Source: Kistimonas asteriae
GTDB lineage: Bacteria > Pseudomonadota > Gammaproteobacteria > Pseudomonadales > Endozoicomonadaceae
Assembly (NCBI RefSeq): GCF_018263925.1
Contig: NZ_JAEVHF010000012.1
Coordinates: 62,001 to 126,000 of the forward strand
DNA length: 64,000 nucleotides
Reading direction: 5' to 3'
Positions 11,000 to 20,034 of this stretch are shown here, piece after piece. The notes beneath the pieces are model-generated. The model was given only the letters and a program-made list of their open reading frames with translations. It made no database searches and was not told the origin of the DNA. The translations under genes and the position numbers were made by a program. Each line of letters begins with the position of its first letter. Within the stretch, counting starts at the first letter, position 1.

Positions 11000-13606
11000 T
11001 TACTTTAGTGTTTTCTTCAGTCGGTACAGTAAATCCAGTGCTTCACGGGGTGAGGTGTCATCGACATCCAGTTGTTCAATGATTTCTACCGCAGGATGAG
11101 GTGCCTGCAAGGCAAACATATCGGCCTGTGGCGAAGGTGCCTGTGCTTTTCTTGAAGGCTTTTGGGTGGTGACTGGCGTGTTCTCGTCTTCAGTAGAGCC
11201 TTGCTCAAGGTGGTGTAACTTTTCCTTGGCCTGGAGAATCACGTTGCGCGGAACCCCCGCCAGTTGCGCGACCTGGAGGCCATAACTCTGACTGGCAGGC
11301 CCTTCCTGAACTGCATGGAGAAAGACGATACGATCGTCATGCTCGGTTGCGTTCAGGTGGACGTTGGCAACCCGTGCACAGGTTTCAGGCAGCTGAGTGA
11401 TCTCGAAATAATGGGTCGCAAATAATGTGTAAGCCTGAATCTGACCGGCAAGGTGTTGCGCACAGGCCCAGGCCAGTGATAGCCCGTCAAATGTACTGGT
11501 TCCACGGCCGATTTCATCCATCAGTACCAGGCTGCGTTCAGTGGCGTTATTCAGGATGCTGGCGGTTTCTGTCATTTCGACCATGAAGGTTGAGCGTCCG
11601 CCGGCCAGGTCATCAGAAGAACCGATCCGGGTGAAGATCCGGTCAACAATACTGATTTTGGCGTGGGCAGCGGGTACGAAGCTGCCAATATGGGCAAGCA
11701 GGACGATCAGTGCTGTCTGGCGCATATAGGTCGATTTACCGCCCATGTTGGGGCCGGTGATGATCAGCATCCTGCGATCACTATGGAGATCAAGGTTGTT
11801 GGCAACAAACGGATCGGTTAACACCTGTTCAACCACTGGGTGTCGGCCTTCTTCTATAGTGATGCCTTCGCCTTGTATCAGTTCAGGGCAGGCGAGGTTC
11901 AGGGTTTCGGCACGTTCTGTGAAACAGCTCAGGGCGTCCAGTTCCGCAATGGCCTGCGCACTCTCCTGCAGCGGTATCAGGTGTTCTGCCAGTGTTTCAA
12001 TGAGTGCTTCATAAAGGGCTTTTTCCCGGGCCAGTGCACGGCTTTTGCTGGATAGCGCCTTATCTTCAAACGTTTTCAGTTCCGGCGTGATAAAACGTTC
12101 GGTATTTTTCAGGGTTTGGCGCCGGATATAATTCACGGGCGCATCTTCTGACTCACGTCGGCTCAATTCGATGAAGTAGCCGTGAACCCGGTTGTAACCG
12201 ACTTTCAATGACGAAAGTCCGGTTTCTTCCTTTTCCCGCTTTTCAAGCTGCAACAGGTAGCCGCCGGCGTTTTCGCTGATGGCGCGAAGCTCATCCAGTT
12301 CTTCATCGTAGCCTTCGGCAATCACACCGCCATCGCGGATGACAACGGGCGGGTTTTCAATCACCGCTTTTTGCAGAACGGCAACCAGTGCCGGATAGTC
12401 GCTGATTTGTGTCGCAAGCTGGTTTAATCGAACGTTATCAATTGCGGTCAATTGTGTCTGAAGATCAGGCAGACGTGAGAGAGCATCACGTAACCGGGCA
12501 AGATCCCGAGGACGTGCAGAACGCAGCGCGACACGGGCAAGAATACGTTCAATATCACCAATGCCTTTGAGCATGGCGTGAATAGGTTCGTAGCGATAAT
12601 CCGACAGCAAGGCATGAATGACAGACTGGCGTTCCCGCAGCAGTTCAATATTCTGAAGGGGCTGGTTAATCCAGCGGCAAAGCAGGCGACTGCCCATGGC
12701 TGTTGCGGTCTTGTCCATTACCGACAGCAGGGTGTTGTCACGTCCCCCGTTCAGGTTGGTATCCAGTTCAAGGTTACGACGGCTGGCCGCATCGAGCACC
12801 ACGCAGTCTTCACGGCGTTCAACCCGCAGGGTGCGTACGTGGGGCAGATCGGTGCGCTGCGTATCTTTCGCATATTGCAGCAGACAGCCTGCTGCTGCGA
12901 TGGCGACCGTCATATGGCTGCAGTCAAAGCCGGACAAATCCTTGGTTTTGAACTGACGGGTCAGCAGGTCGTGCGCCGTTTCCAGGTCAAAATCCCACGG
13001 TGGGCGGCGTCTGAAACCATTACGCTGCGTGATCAGGCTGTCGAAAACCTGGTCTTCACTGGTCAGGAGTTCCGCCGGGCTAAGGCGCTGGAGTTCACCA
13101 AGAATAGCTTCCAGTCCTTTGACTTCCAGTACGTGAAACCGGCCGCTGGTGATATCCATGATAGCCAGGCCATACAGATCATCCTGCACGTGCAGGGCTG
13201 CCAGCCAGTTATCGCTCCGCTCTTCCAGGAGGGCTTCGTCACTCACGGTGCCCGGTGTAATGATCCGGACAACTTTACGCTCAACAGGTCCTTTGCTGGT
13301 CGCGGGGTCACCAATCTGTTCGCAGATAGCAACCGATTCACCCAGTTTAACGAGCCGGGCGAGATAACCTTCCGCAGCATGAAAGGGGATGCCGGCCATG
13401 GGGATCGGCTGGCCGTTGGAGTGACCGCGTGCTGTCAGGGTGATGTCGAGCAGTGAGGCGGCTTTCTTTGCGTCATCATGGAACAGCTCATAGAAGTCGC
13501 CCATGCGGTAAAAAACCAGCTGATCCCGGTGTTGCTGCTTGATGCGCATATATTGCTGCATCATGGGAGTTTGCTTGTTGTCGCTGGCTTTTGCTGCTTG
13601 AGTCAT
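11000..13606 (-). CDS. mutS: DNA mismatch repair protein MutS
   Basis: Recognises base mismatches and small loops and starts methyl-directed repair with MutL. The 868-residue protein has the N-terminal mismatch-binding domain with the [11 protein letters not shown] motif (the Phe-x-Glu wedge), connector, lever and clamp domains, and the C-terminal ATPase with Walker [14 protein letters not shown] and Walker [19 protein letters not shown]. The very C-terminus ([14 protein letters not shown]) is the tetramerisation tail. In Pseudomonas mutS neighbours cinA-recA; here a 28-kb polysaccharide locus separates them. Confidence 0.98.
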   Translation of the reverse strand: MTQAAKASDNKQTPMMQQYMRIKQQHRDQLVFYRMGDFYELFHDDAKKAASLLDITLTARGHSNGQPIPMAGIPFHAAEGYLARLVKLGESVAICEQIGDPATSKGPVERKVVRIITPGTVSDEALLEERSDNWLAALHVQDDLYGLAIMDITSGRFHVLEVKGLEAILGELQRLSPAELLTSEDQVFDSLITQRNGFRRRPPWDFDLETAHDLLTRQFKTKDLSGFDCSHMTVAIAAAGCLLQYAKDTQRTDLPHVRTLRVERREDCVVLDAASRRNLELDTNLNGGRDNTLLSVMDKTATAMGSRLLCRWINQPLQNIELLRERQSVIHALLSDYRYEPIHAMLKGIGDIERILARVALRSARPRDLARLRDALSRLPDLQTQLTAIDNVRLNQLATQISDYPALVAVLQKAVIENPPVVIRDGGVIAEGYDEELDELRAISENAGGYLLQLEKREKEETGLSSLKVGYNRVHGYFIELSRRESEDAPVNYIRRQTLKNTERFITPELKTFEDKALSSKSRALAREKALYEALIETLAEHLIPLQESAQAIAELDALSCFTERAETLNLACPELIQGEGITIEEGRHPVVEQVLTDPFVANNLDLHSDRRMLIITGPNMGGKSTYMRQTALIVLLAHIGSFVPAAHAKISIVDRIFTRIGSSDDLAGGRSTFMVEMTETASILNNATERSLVLMDEIGRGTSTFDGLSLAWACAQHLAGQIQAYTLFATHYFEITQLPETCARVANVHLNATEHDDRIVFLHAVQEGPASQSYGLQVAQLAGVPRNVILQAKEKLHHLEQGSTEDENTPVTTQKPSRKAQAPSPQADMFALQAPHPAVEIIEQLDVDDTSPREALDLLYRLKKTLK

Positions 13607-14240
13607 GATGATCCGGATCAGGTCGTTCTTGTCAGGTCACCGGCGTGACCGGGTAAAGGGTGAGATTGTACGGTATATGGTGTCAGGAAATACATTCGTG
13701 TGAATCTCTTCGTGCATTTTTGTTCGACAGGCTTTTTCCTGTGTAATGGATGTCAATACGTCGATTACAGGTCACGTTACCTTTGGTGGAAGTCATGTGA
13801 TCATGGGTACCGGCTCTTCTCTCTGCTATTAAACGCTTTGTGGCATTCTCTACGCTGCGTCATCCCGGACAAGGACCGGGATCCGCCATCAGCAATGAAA
13901 TACTGATGGTTAATGTCCCTGTCGCATGGATACCGGGTGCCTGCCGATATGGTGGAGTATTCTTCTGTGTGAGGCAGGCTTTGGCGGTTAGGTTGGCCTC
14001 GATGGCGGATGCCACAAACAAGTAGAATAAATAGCTACTTGCTAATTTTTTTATAAGTCCTATCTGCCATCTCTTTTCTCAATCAGCCTATCACATCAAT
14101 TTTTTTCTAATTAAGATCAATGTTATCGAATGGCCAGTGCAGCAGGCTTTATAGAGTCGGTAAGAAATGTGATTAATATAAGTGGTATTACCTTTTATTG
14201 AATGGAATATAAAAAATAATATCCAGTTAATAAAAAACAC
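13607..14240. other. Gene-free spacer between mutS and the polysaccharide locus
   Basis: About 630 bases with no convincing coding region; the short open frames at 13700 and 13840 lack a ribosome site and family features. There is one palindrome, ATCCCGG-ACAAGGA-CCGGGAT, at about 13862-13882, inside a sequence resembling dispersed intergenic hairpin repeats. The right part (from ~14040) is strongly AT-rich. It marks the left edge of the insertion between mutS and pncC. Confidence 0.5.
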
Positions 14241-14277
14241 AAAAAAAACTCCTGCACCAACGTACAGGAGTTTTTTT
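14241..14277. terminator. Bidirectional terminator
   Basis: AAAAAAAACTCCTG and CAGGAGTTTTTTT form a stem around CACCAACGTA just downstream of the minus-strand gene at 14300. Confidence 0.85.
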
Positions 14278-14299
14278 AACAGTGATGAACTGCTATTGA

Positions 14300-14818
14300 T
14301 TAATTCGGGCTAACCACTGGCGGCTTGTCCGGAGCGGGCGGCTGGGGGGCAGGCGGTGGAGGCGGAGTCGGTGCTGCAGTTTCCTGCTGCTGAGCTTCGC
14401 TCTCGGTGCCAGTCTTGGTTTCGCCGGCTGCAACCTGCTGTGAGGCTTCGTCAGCAGCCTTGTTGACAGATGCCTGGGCTTCAGGATTGTCCTGCAGCTG
14501 GGCGATGGCAGCGCTGGTAATGGTGGCCTGGTGCGCAGGCGCCTGGCTCACGGCAACCTTGACGATTTCACCCGCCTGTTCCGGGTATGCTTTAACCGCT
14601 TCACCCACCAGGGCAGACAGCAGGGCCGGGTTGTCCTGCAGCTTTGCAGCGGCATCGGCAATCAGGGCTTCAATCGAAACGGATTGGTCCTGTGTGGCTT
14701 TCGCCAGGGCGTCAGCAGGCGACATTTTTGCCATGTCCGTGGCGAGATCCGCCTGCGCGACACCGGCAATTGCTGCTGATAGCGCACAGGCTGCGGCAAC
14801 AAGTTTAACTGATTTCAT
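14300..14818 (-). CDS. Exported Ala/Gln-rich protein with proline-rich tail, function unknown
   Basis: 172 residues. A Sec signal peptide (MKSVKLVAAACALSAAIAGVAQA) is predicted to be cut near residue 23. The middle is alpha-helical and alanine-rich with loosely repeated units built around LQDNPA and PEQA (near 55-120). The last ~35 residues are an acidic/Gln linker followed by a polyproline stretch (PTPPPPPAPQPPAP). I do not recognise the family. It diverges from the beta-barrel export gene and has its own terminator. A periplasmic or surface role alongside polysaccharide export is a guess from position. Confidence 0.7.
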   Translation of the reverse strand: MKSVKLVAAACALSAAIAGVAQADLATDMAKMSPADALAKATQDQSVSIEALIADAAAKLQDNPALLSALVGEAVKAYPEQAGEIVKVAVSQAPAHQATITSAAIAQLQDNPEAQASVNKAADEASQQVAAGETKTGTESEAQQQETAAPTPPPPPAPQPPAPDKPPVVSPN

Positions 14819-15131
14819 CTGGGTTCCTTAGGATTGTGCAGAATGCCTGAATACGCCTTGTGTGGACAAAACGTGAGTTTCAGGCTGCTCCTGATGGTCT
14901 CTACATCATTCTTTGATGAATTGATAGCGAAGAAAATCGCAAATTATTTCACTAAAAATGTACAGTAACCGGCTGGAAATTATATTTACCGTGTCTATAT
15001 AATACAACGCACTTTCCTTAGGGTGGCGTAAGTACAAACGACTATTGTCGTTAGAAAAATAACGTGGTTATTTAGCGCGCAAATCAAACACTCTTTAATT
15101 AGCACTTAGAAGTTCAAGGCGTAGTAAATTA
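14819..15131. promoter_or_regulatory. Divergent promoter region before the export genes
   Basis: 313 bases between the minus-strand exported protein and the plus-strand beta-barrel gene. A TATAAT hexamer at 14998-15003 faces right but has no good -35 at 17 bases. A small hairpin ACGAC-TATT-GTCGT lies at 15038-15051, and its right 11 bases recur inverted at 19682-19692 in the leader of the second operon. I see no RfaH-type element here. Confidence 0.45.
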
Positions 15132-16388
15132 ATGAAAGGGATAAGCAAACTCAGCTTGGCGATTGCCATGGCTGGATACGGCATGTCTGCCGTTGCCGCT
15201 GTAGAAGATCCGGGTCACATTCGCTGGAATGGTATCGACATCACCCCACAACTGAAGACCGATATCGGTTATGACGATAACGTCTTCCGTGAAGGTTCCG
15301 GTGCACTGAAGAAAAAAGGCTCTTCTTTCTACAGCATTGACCCTTCCGTTGAATTCAAGGCCCAGACTGGCCTGAGCACCTACGCGGTAACCCTTGCTGC
15401 CAAGGACATGAACTTCAACAGCGAGAGCGATGCCAACTACACCGATTACGGCATCCTTGGTGACATCCACCAGGAATTCAACAGCCGTAACCGCCTGGAC
15501 GTAGACTGGGATTACGGCGTATACCACGATGCCGGTTCCACAGTTAATGGCGTCAACGACAAGAACGCCCCTGAGTTTGTCCGCAAGAAGGCCGGTTTTG
15601 TCTACGGTTTCGGTTCCATGGAAGCCATGGCCCGTGTTGACCTGTTCGGCAGTATCAACAATCAGGACTACGAAAAGACCCGCGGCATCCGTGAAGGTCT
15701 GAACCGTGAAACCAAGGAATACGGCGCTACCTTTTACTATCGCCTGATGCCCAAGACCAACGCCCTGTTCGAAGTCAAGCAGCGTGACCTGAGTTATGAT
15801 CGCAAGCTGACTGACGCAAACAACAATGGCAAGAGCCCTGGGTATGACATCACCAGTTACCTGGTGGGTCTGAGCTGGGATGCCACCGCAAAAACCACAG
15901 GTTATGCGAAGATCGGTCGTCGTTACCGTGAGACTGACCTGCGTGACACCAACAACCAGAAGATCGACAAAGAAGGCTACACTGGTTGGGAAGTGGGTGT
16001 GAGCTACATGCCGGTTGATCACTCCGTGATTCAGTTGAGCACCGTTCGTGACTACGGTCTGGAATACGATAACCCGCAGGACGACACCTTCACCAAGGGT
16101 ACCACCACCACTCTGGCGTGGAACCATGACTGGACGTCCCGCATCGGGACCAATGTCTCCTACAGCTACACTGACGAAGAAGTGCAGTCCGCCCTGGCCA
16201 CCAATAACAAGGACCGCAAGGTCAAGACCTTCGGTGTTGGCGTTGACTGGAAAGTGCGTCGCTTCGTGACCCTGTCCCTGGGCTACCAGAACACTGACCG
16301 TGACGAAAGCCTGAAGCCGGGCTCCACCGCGGATAACGACAGCTACCGTCGTAACGTCTACACGCTGTCTGCAGAACTGGCGATCTAA
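15132..16388 (+). CDS. Outer-membrane beta-barrel protein of polysaccharide export (BBP2-like porin)
   Basis: 418 residues. A Sec signal peptide (cut after AVA, about residue 22) is followed by a mature protein made almost entirely of alternating amphipathic strands rich in Tyr, Asp and Asn, e.g. GYDDNVFREG near the start, with a C-terminal strand ending in TLSAELAI. This is the pattern of the beta-barrel porin 2 family that sits in Wzx/Wzy exopolysaccharide loci. It is followed by a short OPX protein and a Wzc-like kinase, so its likely job is to provide the outer-membrane pore for the polymer. The exact family needs a profile search. Confidence 0.75.
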   Translation: MKGISKLSLAIAMAGYGMSAVAAVEDPGHIRWNGIDITPQLKTDIGYDDNVFREGSGALKKKGSSFYSIDPSVEFKAQTGLSTYAVTLAAKDMNFNSESDANYTDYGILGDIHQEFNSRNRLDVDWDYGVYHDAGSTVNGVNDKNAPEFVRKKAGFVYGFGSMEAMARVDLFGSINNQDYEKTRGIREGLNRETKEYGATFYYRLMPKTNALFEVKQRDLSYDRKLTDANNNGKSPGYDITSYLVGLSWDATAKTTGYAKIGRRYRETDLRDTNNQKIDKEGYTGWEVGVSYMPVDHSVIQLSTVRDYGLEYDNPQDDTFTKGTTTTLAWNHDWTSRIGTNVSYSYTDEEVQSALATNNKDRKVKTFGVGVDWKVRRFVTLSLGYQNTDRDESLKPGSTADNDSYRRNVYTLSAELAI

Positions 16389-16414
16389 GTCAGGCGCAAA
16401 CGCTGAAGATCAGG

Positions 16415-16437
16415 CAGGCCGGGAATTTCCCGGCCTG
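16415..16437 (+). terminator. GC-rich hairpin between barrel and OPX genes
   Basis: CAGGCCGGGAA-TTTCCCGGCCTG is a near-perfect palindrome without a T run. It is more likely an mRNA-stabilising or attenuating hairpin than a full terminator. Confidence 0.5.
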
Positions 16438-16474
16438 TGCTGTTTCTGGCGTTAAGGAATTGAGGTATCTACGC

Positions 16475-17056
16475 ATGTCTGTATTCAGAACCCGCAGGCC
16501 GGTTTCGGCAATGCACCCGCTGCAGCGTCTGGTCGCGTTGTTTTGCCTGGGTTTGCTGGTGGTTGTCACCGGCGTCCGCGCAGAAGAGATGAGTTTTTCC
16601 CGTTATGGCCTGAACTCTGGCGACAAGGTCAAAGTCACCATTTTCGGTGAAGAAGATATGGAAGTGGAAACCAGGCTGAGTGACGCCGGTACCATCTCCT
16701 ACCCTTTCCTTGATGAGATCCGGGTGAAGGGCATGACCGTGGGCCAACTGCAGAACTTTCTGACTAAAAAGCTTAAAGGGGATTATTTCATTGATCCCAA
16801 GGTCAGTGTTTCCATTACCGAATACCGCAAGTTCTTCGTCAGCGGCGAAGTGAAAGATCCCGGCGGCTTTTCCTTTGAGCCGGGGCTGACGTTGGAAAAG
16901 GCCGTGGCGCTGGCCGGCGGTTTCACCCAGCGGGCATCACGCAAGGACATCATCGTCAACCGTGAAGAGAAGGGCAAGCTGACAGAGCGCAACATGAAGC
17001 TCGATGAGTCTATCCTGCCCGGTGACATCATCAACGTGAAGGAAAGTTTCTTCTAA
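16475..17056 (+). CDS. Short polysaccharide export (OPX, Wza-like) periplasmic protein
   Basis: 193 residues. A signal peptide ends at VRA-EE. The Poly_export domain follows (YGLNSGDKVKVTIFGEEDMEVETRLSD region, ~35-120), then one SLBB domain (FFVSGEVKDPGGFSFEPGLT, ~120-190). It is about half the length of E. coli Wza and lacks the C-terminal helical barrel that spans the outer membrane. There is no lipobox cysteine. Such short OPX proteins are thought to need a partner beta-barrel, which fits the gene upstream. The ATG at 16475 has GAGG upstream; TTG at 16460 is the alternative. Confidence 0.88.
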   Translation: MSVFRTRRPVSAMHPLQRLVALFCLGLLVVVTGVRAEEMSFSRYGLNSGDKVKVTIFGEEDMEVETRLSDAGTISYPFLDEIRVKGMTVGQLQNFLTKKLKGDYFIDPKVSVSITEYRKFFVSGEVKDPGGFSFEPGLTLEKAVALAGGFTQRASRKDIIVNREEKGKLTERNMKLDESILPGDIINVKESFF

Positions 17057-17134
17057 CGACAACGGCTATCCATGCAGGAATCCGGCGCCAGATGGCTCGG
17101 GGAGCCTGGGCCTCTAACCCTCTGAACCGAATCT

Positions 17135-19330
17135 ATGAGCAGTGAATCAAAACACACCGTCCTGCCGAAAATGCTGCAGGGCGATGACGTGATTTCTCTT
17201 CGCGAGATTGTTCACGTCCTGCTGAGCTATCGCTGGGCGATTGCCGGCTTTACGTTTGCCGTGACCCTTCTGGCGACTTTGGTCGTCTTTACCATGACGC
17301 CCATCTACCAGGCGACGGCTGTCCTGCAAATTGAGCAGGAGCAGGCCAAGGTGGTCTCCATTGAGGAGATGTACGGCATTGATGGCGGTGGCGACAGTTA
17401 CCTGAATACCCAGTTCGAGGTACTGAAATCCCGCAGTGTGCTGGAGAAAGTGGTCAACAAGCTGGACCTGACCAATGATCCGGAGTTTAACGCGGCGATT
17501 CGCGAAAAACCCTGGTATAGCGGTCTGCTGAACTGGCGTGGTTGGTTCGGGCTTGAACAACCGTCGGATGAGGACGAGCAGGAGCGCATCCTGCGTGACA
17601 CCCTCAATGTGTTGGATGAGCATGTTCGCATTGAACCGGTCAAGAAGACGCAGATTGTTCGTATTCACGTGACCTCTGAAAATCCGAAGATGGCAGCCCG
17701 CATAGCCAACGCCATTGCTAATGCCTATATCGAATCCTACATGGAGGCCAAGCTCTCGCTGACGCTGAGCGCTACCGGCTGGATGCAGGGACGGCTGACC
17801 GAACTCTCAGAAAAACTGCGGGAGGCGGAAATCAGCCTGCAGGACTACCGCGAACAGGAAGATCTGGTGGACCTGGAAGGCGTGCTGACCATCTCCAGCA
17901 ATGAGCTCAAGGCGCTGACCGAATCCCTCGTGGAAGTGCGCCGGAAGCTGGCCATTTCAGAAAACATCAATCGGCAGCTGAAAACCGGCGCGCTGAAGTC
18001 GGCGCAGGATTATGAATCCCTCCAGGCAGTACTGGTTCACCCGTTGATCCAGGGGCTGAAGCAGGAAGAGGCCAAGGTGCAGCGGCAGGTAATGGATATG
18101 TCCCGTCGTTACGGGCCGAAGCATCCGAAGATGATTTCTGCCCGCAGTGAAATGCAGAGTATTAAACAGAATATCCGCGACCAGATCCGCAATATCGTGG
18201 ATGGCGTTCAGCGGGATTACGAGATCGACAAGGCCAACGAGAAGAGCCTGAGAGACGCGGTAGCCATTGCCAAGAAGCAGGTGCAACAGATCAACCGCAA
18301 GCAGTTCCGCCTGCGGGCGCTGGAGCGTGAGGTTCGCACGAACAAAGACCTGTACGACGCGTTCTTCAAGCGTATCCAGGAAACCAGCGCCACCAGTGAC
18401 CTGCAAACCGCGAACGCCCGTATCGTCGACAAGGCGTTTGCACCCAAGATACCGGTCAAACCCAAGAAGAAGCTGATTATTGTGCTGTCTGCGCTGTTGG
18501 GCCTGATGCTTTCCAGTGGTGTGGCCTTCCTGCTGGAGATGCTCAACAACACCATCCGCAGTACGCGTGACGTGGAAGACAAGCTTAACCTGCCGGTTCT
18601 GGGTGTGTTGCCCAAGCTGAATGAGGCTGAGGTCGCTGGCAAAGTACAAAAGCTCTTCCTTGATAAGGGGCAGCACGGCTTTGGTGAAGCTGTTCGTACC
18701 ATCCGTACCAGCGTAAACCTGACGGCACTGGACAAGGATCACCGGCTGTTTGCGGTCACCTCCACCATGCCGGGTGAGGGTAAGTCCTCAACGGCGGCCA
18801 ACCTGGCGTTGTCGCTGGGGCAGCTGGGCAAAACCCTGCTGATTGACTGTGACCTGCGTCGTCCGACTGTCGGCAAGAGTTTTGATATCAAGGGCGGTTC
18901 CGCCGGCCTGGCCAACCTGTTGGCGGGCACTGCAGAGAAAGTGGACTGCCTGCACAATAGTGATGGCATCGACATCATTCCCTGCGGCCAGGTTCCGCCG
19001 AACCCACAGGAACTGCTGGCGACCAATACCTTTGCGCAGCTGATCGAATCCCTCAAGCAGGATTACGATTACGTGGTTATCGATTGCCCGCCGGTGCAAA
19101 GTGTCAGTGATGCACTGATGATTTCCCGCCTGTGCGACGGCTTGCTGTACGTGATTGAGGCAGGGCGTGCCCAGATCGGCGCGATCCAGAATACGGTGGG
19201 CCGCCTGTTACAGGCACAGGCACCGTTGACCGGTGTGGTGCTGAACAAGATCGACCCGACCCGGAAGGATGCCTACGGTTACAGCCAGGGTTATTACGAC
19301 TACGAAGGTTATCAGACCAAAGAATCCTGA
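17135..19330 (+). CDS. Wzc-like polysaccharide co-polymerase / bacterial tyrosine autokinase
   Basis: 731-residue inner-membrane protein that sets chain length and drives export of Wzy-dependent polysaccharide. It has an N-terminal Wzz domain with a first membrane helix near 33-55, a long periplasmic coiled-coil (~180-420), a GNVR-type C-terminal segment, and a second membrane helix near 447-465 (KKLIIVLSALLGLMLSSG). The cytoplasmic BY-kinase follows, with Walker A PGEGKSST, Walker A' LLIDCDLRRP and Walker B VIDCPPV. The tail has a tyrosine cluster of six Tyr between 714 and 726, the autophosphorylation site. A PHP-type phosphatase at 39844 is the likely partner. Confidence 0.93.
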   Translation: MSSESKHTVLPKMLQGDDVISLREIVHVLLSYRWAIAGFTFAVTLLATLVVFTMTPIYQATAVLQIEQEQAKVVSIEEMYGIDGGGDSYLNTQFEVLKSRSVLEKVVNKLDLTNDPEFNAAIREKPWYSGLLNWRGWFGLEQPSDEDEQERILRDTLNVLDEHVRIEPVKKTQIVRIHVTSENPKMAARIANAIANAYIESYMEAKLSLTLSATGWMQGRLTELSEKLREAEISLQDYREQEDLVDLEGVLTISSNELKALTESLVEVRRKLAISENINRQLKTGALKSAQDYESLQAVLVHPLIQGLKQEEAKVQRQVMDMSRRYGPKHPKMISARSEMQSIKQNIRDQIRNIVDGVQRDYEIDKANEKSLRDAVAIAKKQVQQINRKQFRLRALEREVRTNKDLYDAFFKRIQETSATSDLQTANARIVDKAFAPKIPVKPKKKLIIVLSALLGLMLSSGVAFLLEMLNNTIRSTRDVEDKLNLPVLGVLPKLNEAEVAGKVQKLFLDKGQHGFGEAVRTIRTSVNLTALDKDHRLFAVTSTMPGEGKSSTAANLALSLGQLGKTLLIDCDLRRPTVGKSFDIKGGSAGLANLLAGTAEKVDCLHNSDGIDIIPCGQVPPNPQELLATNTFAQLIESLKQDYDYVVIDCPPVQSVSDALMISRLCDGLLYVIEAGRAQIGAIQNTVGRLLQAQAPLTGVVLNKIDPTRKDAYGYSQGYYDYEGYQTKES

Positions 19331-19360
19331 TGGCGTAGCCTCCATCTCGGCCATCTGACA

Positions 19361-19392
19361 ATGGATTCCGGCAGGACGCTGGAATCCATTTC
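19361..19392 (+). terminator. Terminator-like hairpin after the Wzc-like gene
   Basis: ATGGATTCC and GGAATCCAT pair around GGCAGGACGCT; only a short TTT follows. It probably ends the barrel-OPX-kinase transcript. Confidence 0.55.
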
Positions 19393-19714
19393 CCTCCTAC
19401 CATGTTCTTTTCTTTACAGCCGCCTTCACGGATGGCTACTTTTATTATTTTCTAAGTATTAACCGATGTTTTTGTGGCTGCCGATAGGTTTATTGCAATT
19501 GAATTGCAGTGTATTAACTGATCCGTGGTAATGGAAAATCGTCACAAATTGCTGCGTCAGCAAAGTGTAAATATAGAGCCGGTGAAGGAAACTACGTAAA
19601 CATGTAGCTGAATGGTTTGCGGATTACTATCTGATAAGAAAACTTTACTGAATTTACGTAAAACATGAATTGCAACGTTAGACGACAATAGTAAAATGGG
19701 CGCGCTTTACAGGC

Positions 19715-19775
19715 GTTGACAATGCTTAGATGAAAAACGGATACCTGCGTTTTTTTAAGTTTACTGATTGTCAAC
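19715..19775. repeat. 9-bp inverted repeat enclosing a terminator-like hairpin
   Basis: GTTGACAAT (19715-19723) and ATTGTCAAC (19767-19775) are perfect inverted copies. Between them AAAAACG-GATACCTG-CGTTTTTTT (about 19733-19754) forms a smaller stem with a T run. Alternative pairing could make an attenuator. Confidence 0.5.
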
Positions 19776-19932
19776 ATTGTAACGTTTCATTTCCTGATTG
19801 AATTGTACCGACGTACTTATTGATTCGGTGCATTGTCATGTTTGTTTGACGAAAACTGACCTGGAGCAGAGATATACCGGTCGCTGATTAAAAGCAAAGT
19901 AAAAACCGTATCGCAGTTTCGGCATTTGCGTA

Positions 19933-19957
19933 ATTAAGCCGACGGGCGGTAGCGTGC
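19933..19957 (+). promoter_or_regulatory. JUMPStart with ops element (RfaH recruitment site)
   Basis: The 12-mer GGCGGTAGCGTG at 19945-19956 is an exact match to the ops element that pauses RNA polymerase and recruits the antiterminator RfaH. Bases just upstream (ATTAAGCC then GACG) match the JUMPStart context TTAAGCC found before enterobacterial O-antigen and capsule operons. It lies about 80 bases before wecA, the expected place, and implies processive RfaH-dependent transcription of the long operon that follows. Confidence 0.85.
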
Positions 19958-20034
19958 TTTTGATTTGGTTATGGTTTATTAGGGGCTGCACCGGTGAGCA
20001 AGAGTGTCGTAAATAAAAGAAGTAATCGCCTGCC

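Larger units (their letters stand above)
19331..20034 (+). promoter_or_regulatory. Long untranslated leader of the main polysaccharide operon
   Basis: About 700 bases without a gene between the Wzc-like kinase and wecA, AT-rich compared with both. It holds a terminator-like hairpin (19361), a perfect 15-nt inverted repeat TTGCTG-CGT-CAGCAA (19549-19563), a 9-bp inverted repeat GTTGACAAT / ATTGTCAAC (19715 and 19767) enclosing a small A/T-flanked hairpin, and near its 3' end a JUMPStart/ops element. I could not fix the promoter. Confidence 0.6.

Noticed and set aside
13700..14025. Two overlapping short open frames in the mutS-distal spacer
   Set aside because: No ribosome sites, and both run through a palindromic intergenic repeat; composition is not coding-like.
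15129..16127. 332-residue minus-strand open frame opposite the beta-barrel gene
   Set aside because: The plus-strand protein has signal peptide, barrel pattern and ribosome context; the minus-strand frame is a by-product of codon usage.
13862..19389. Hairpins at 13862 and 19361 as copies of one dispersed REP element
   Set aside because: The stems differ in sequence (ATCCCGG against ATGGATTCC), so they are not copies of one repeat.
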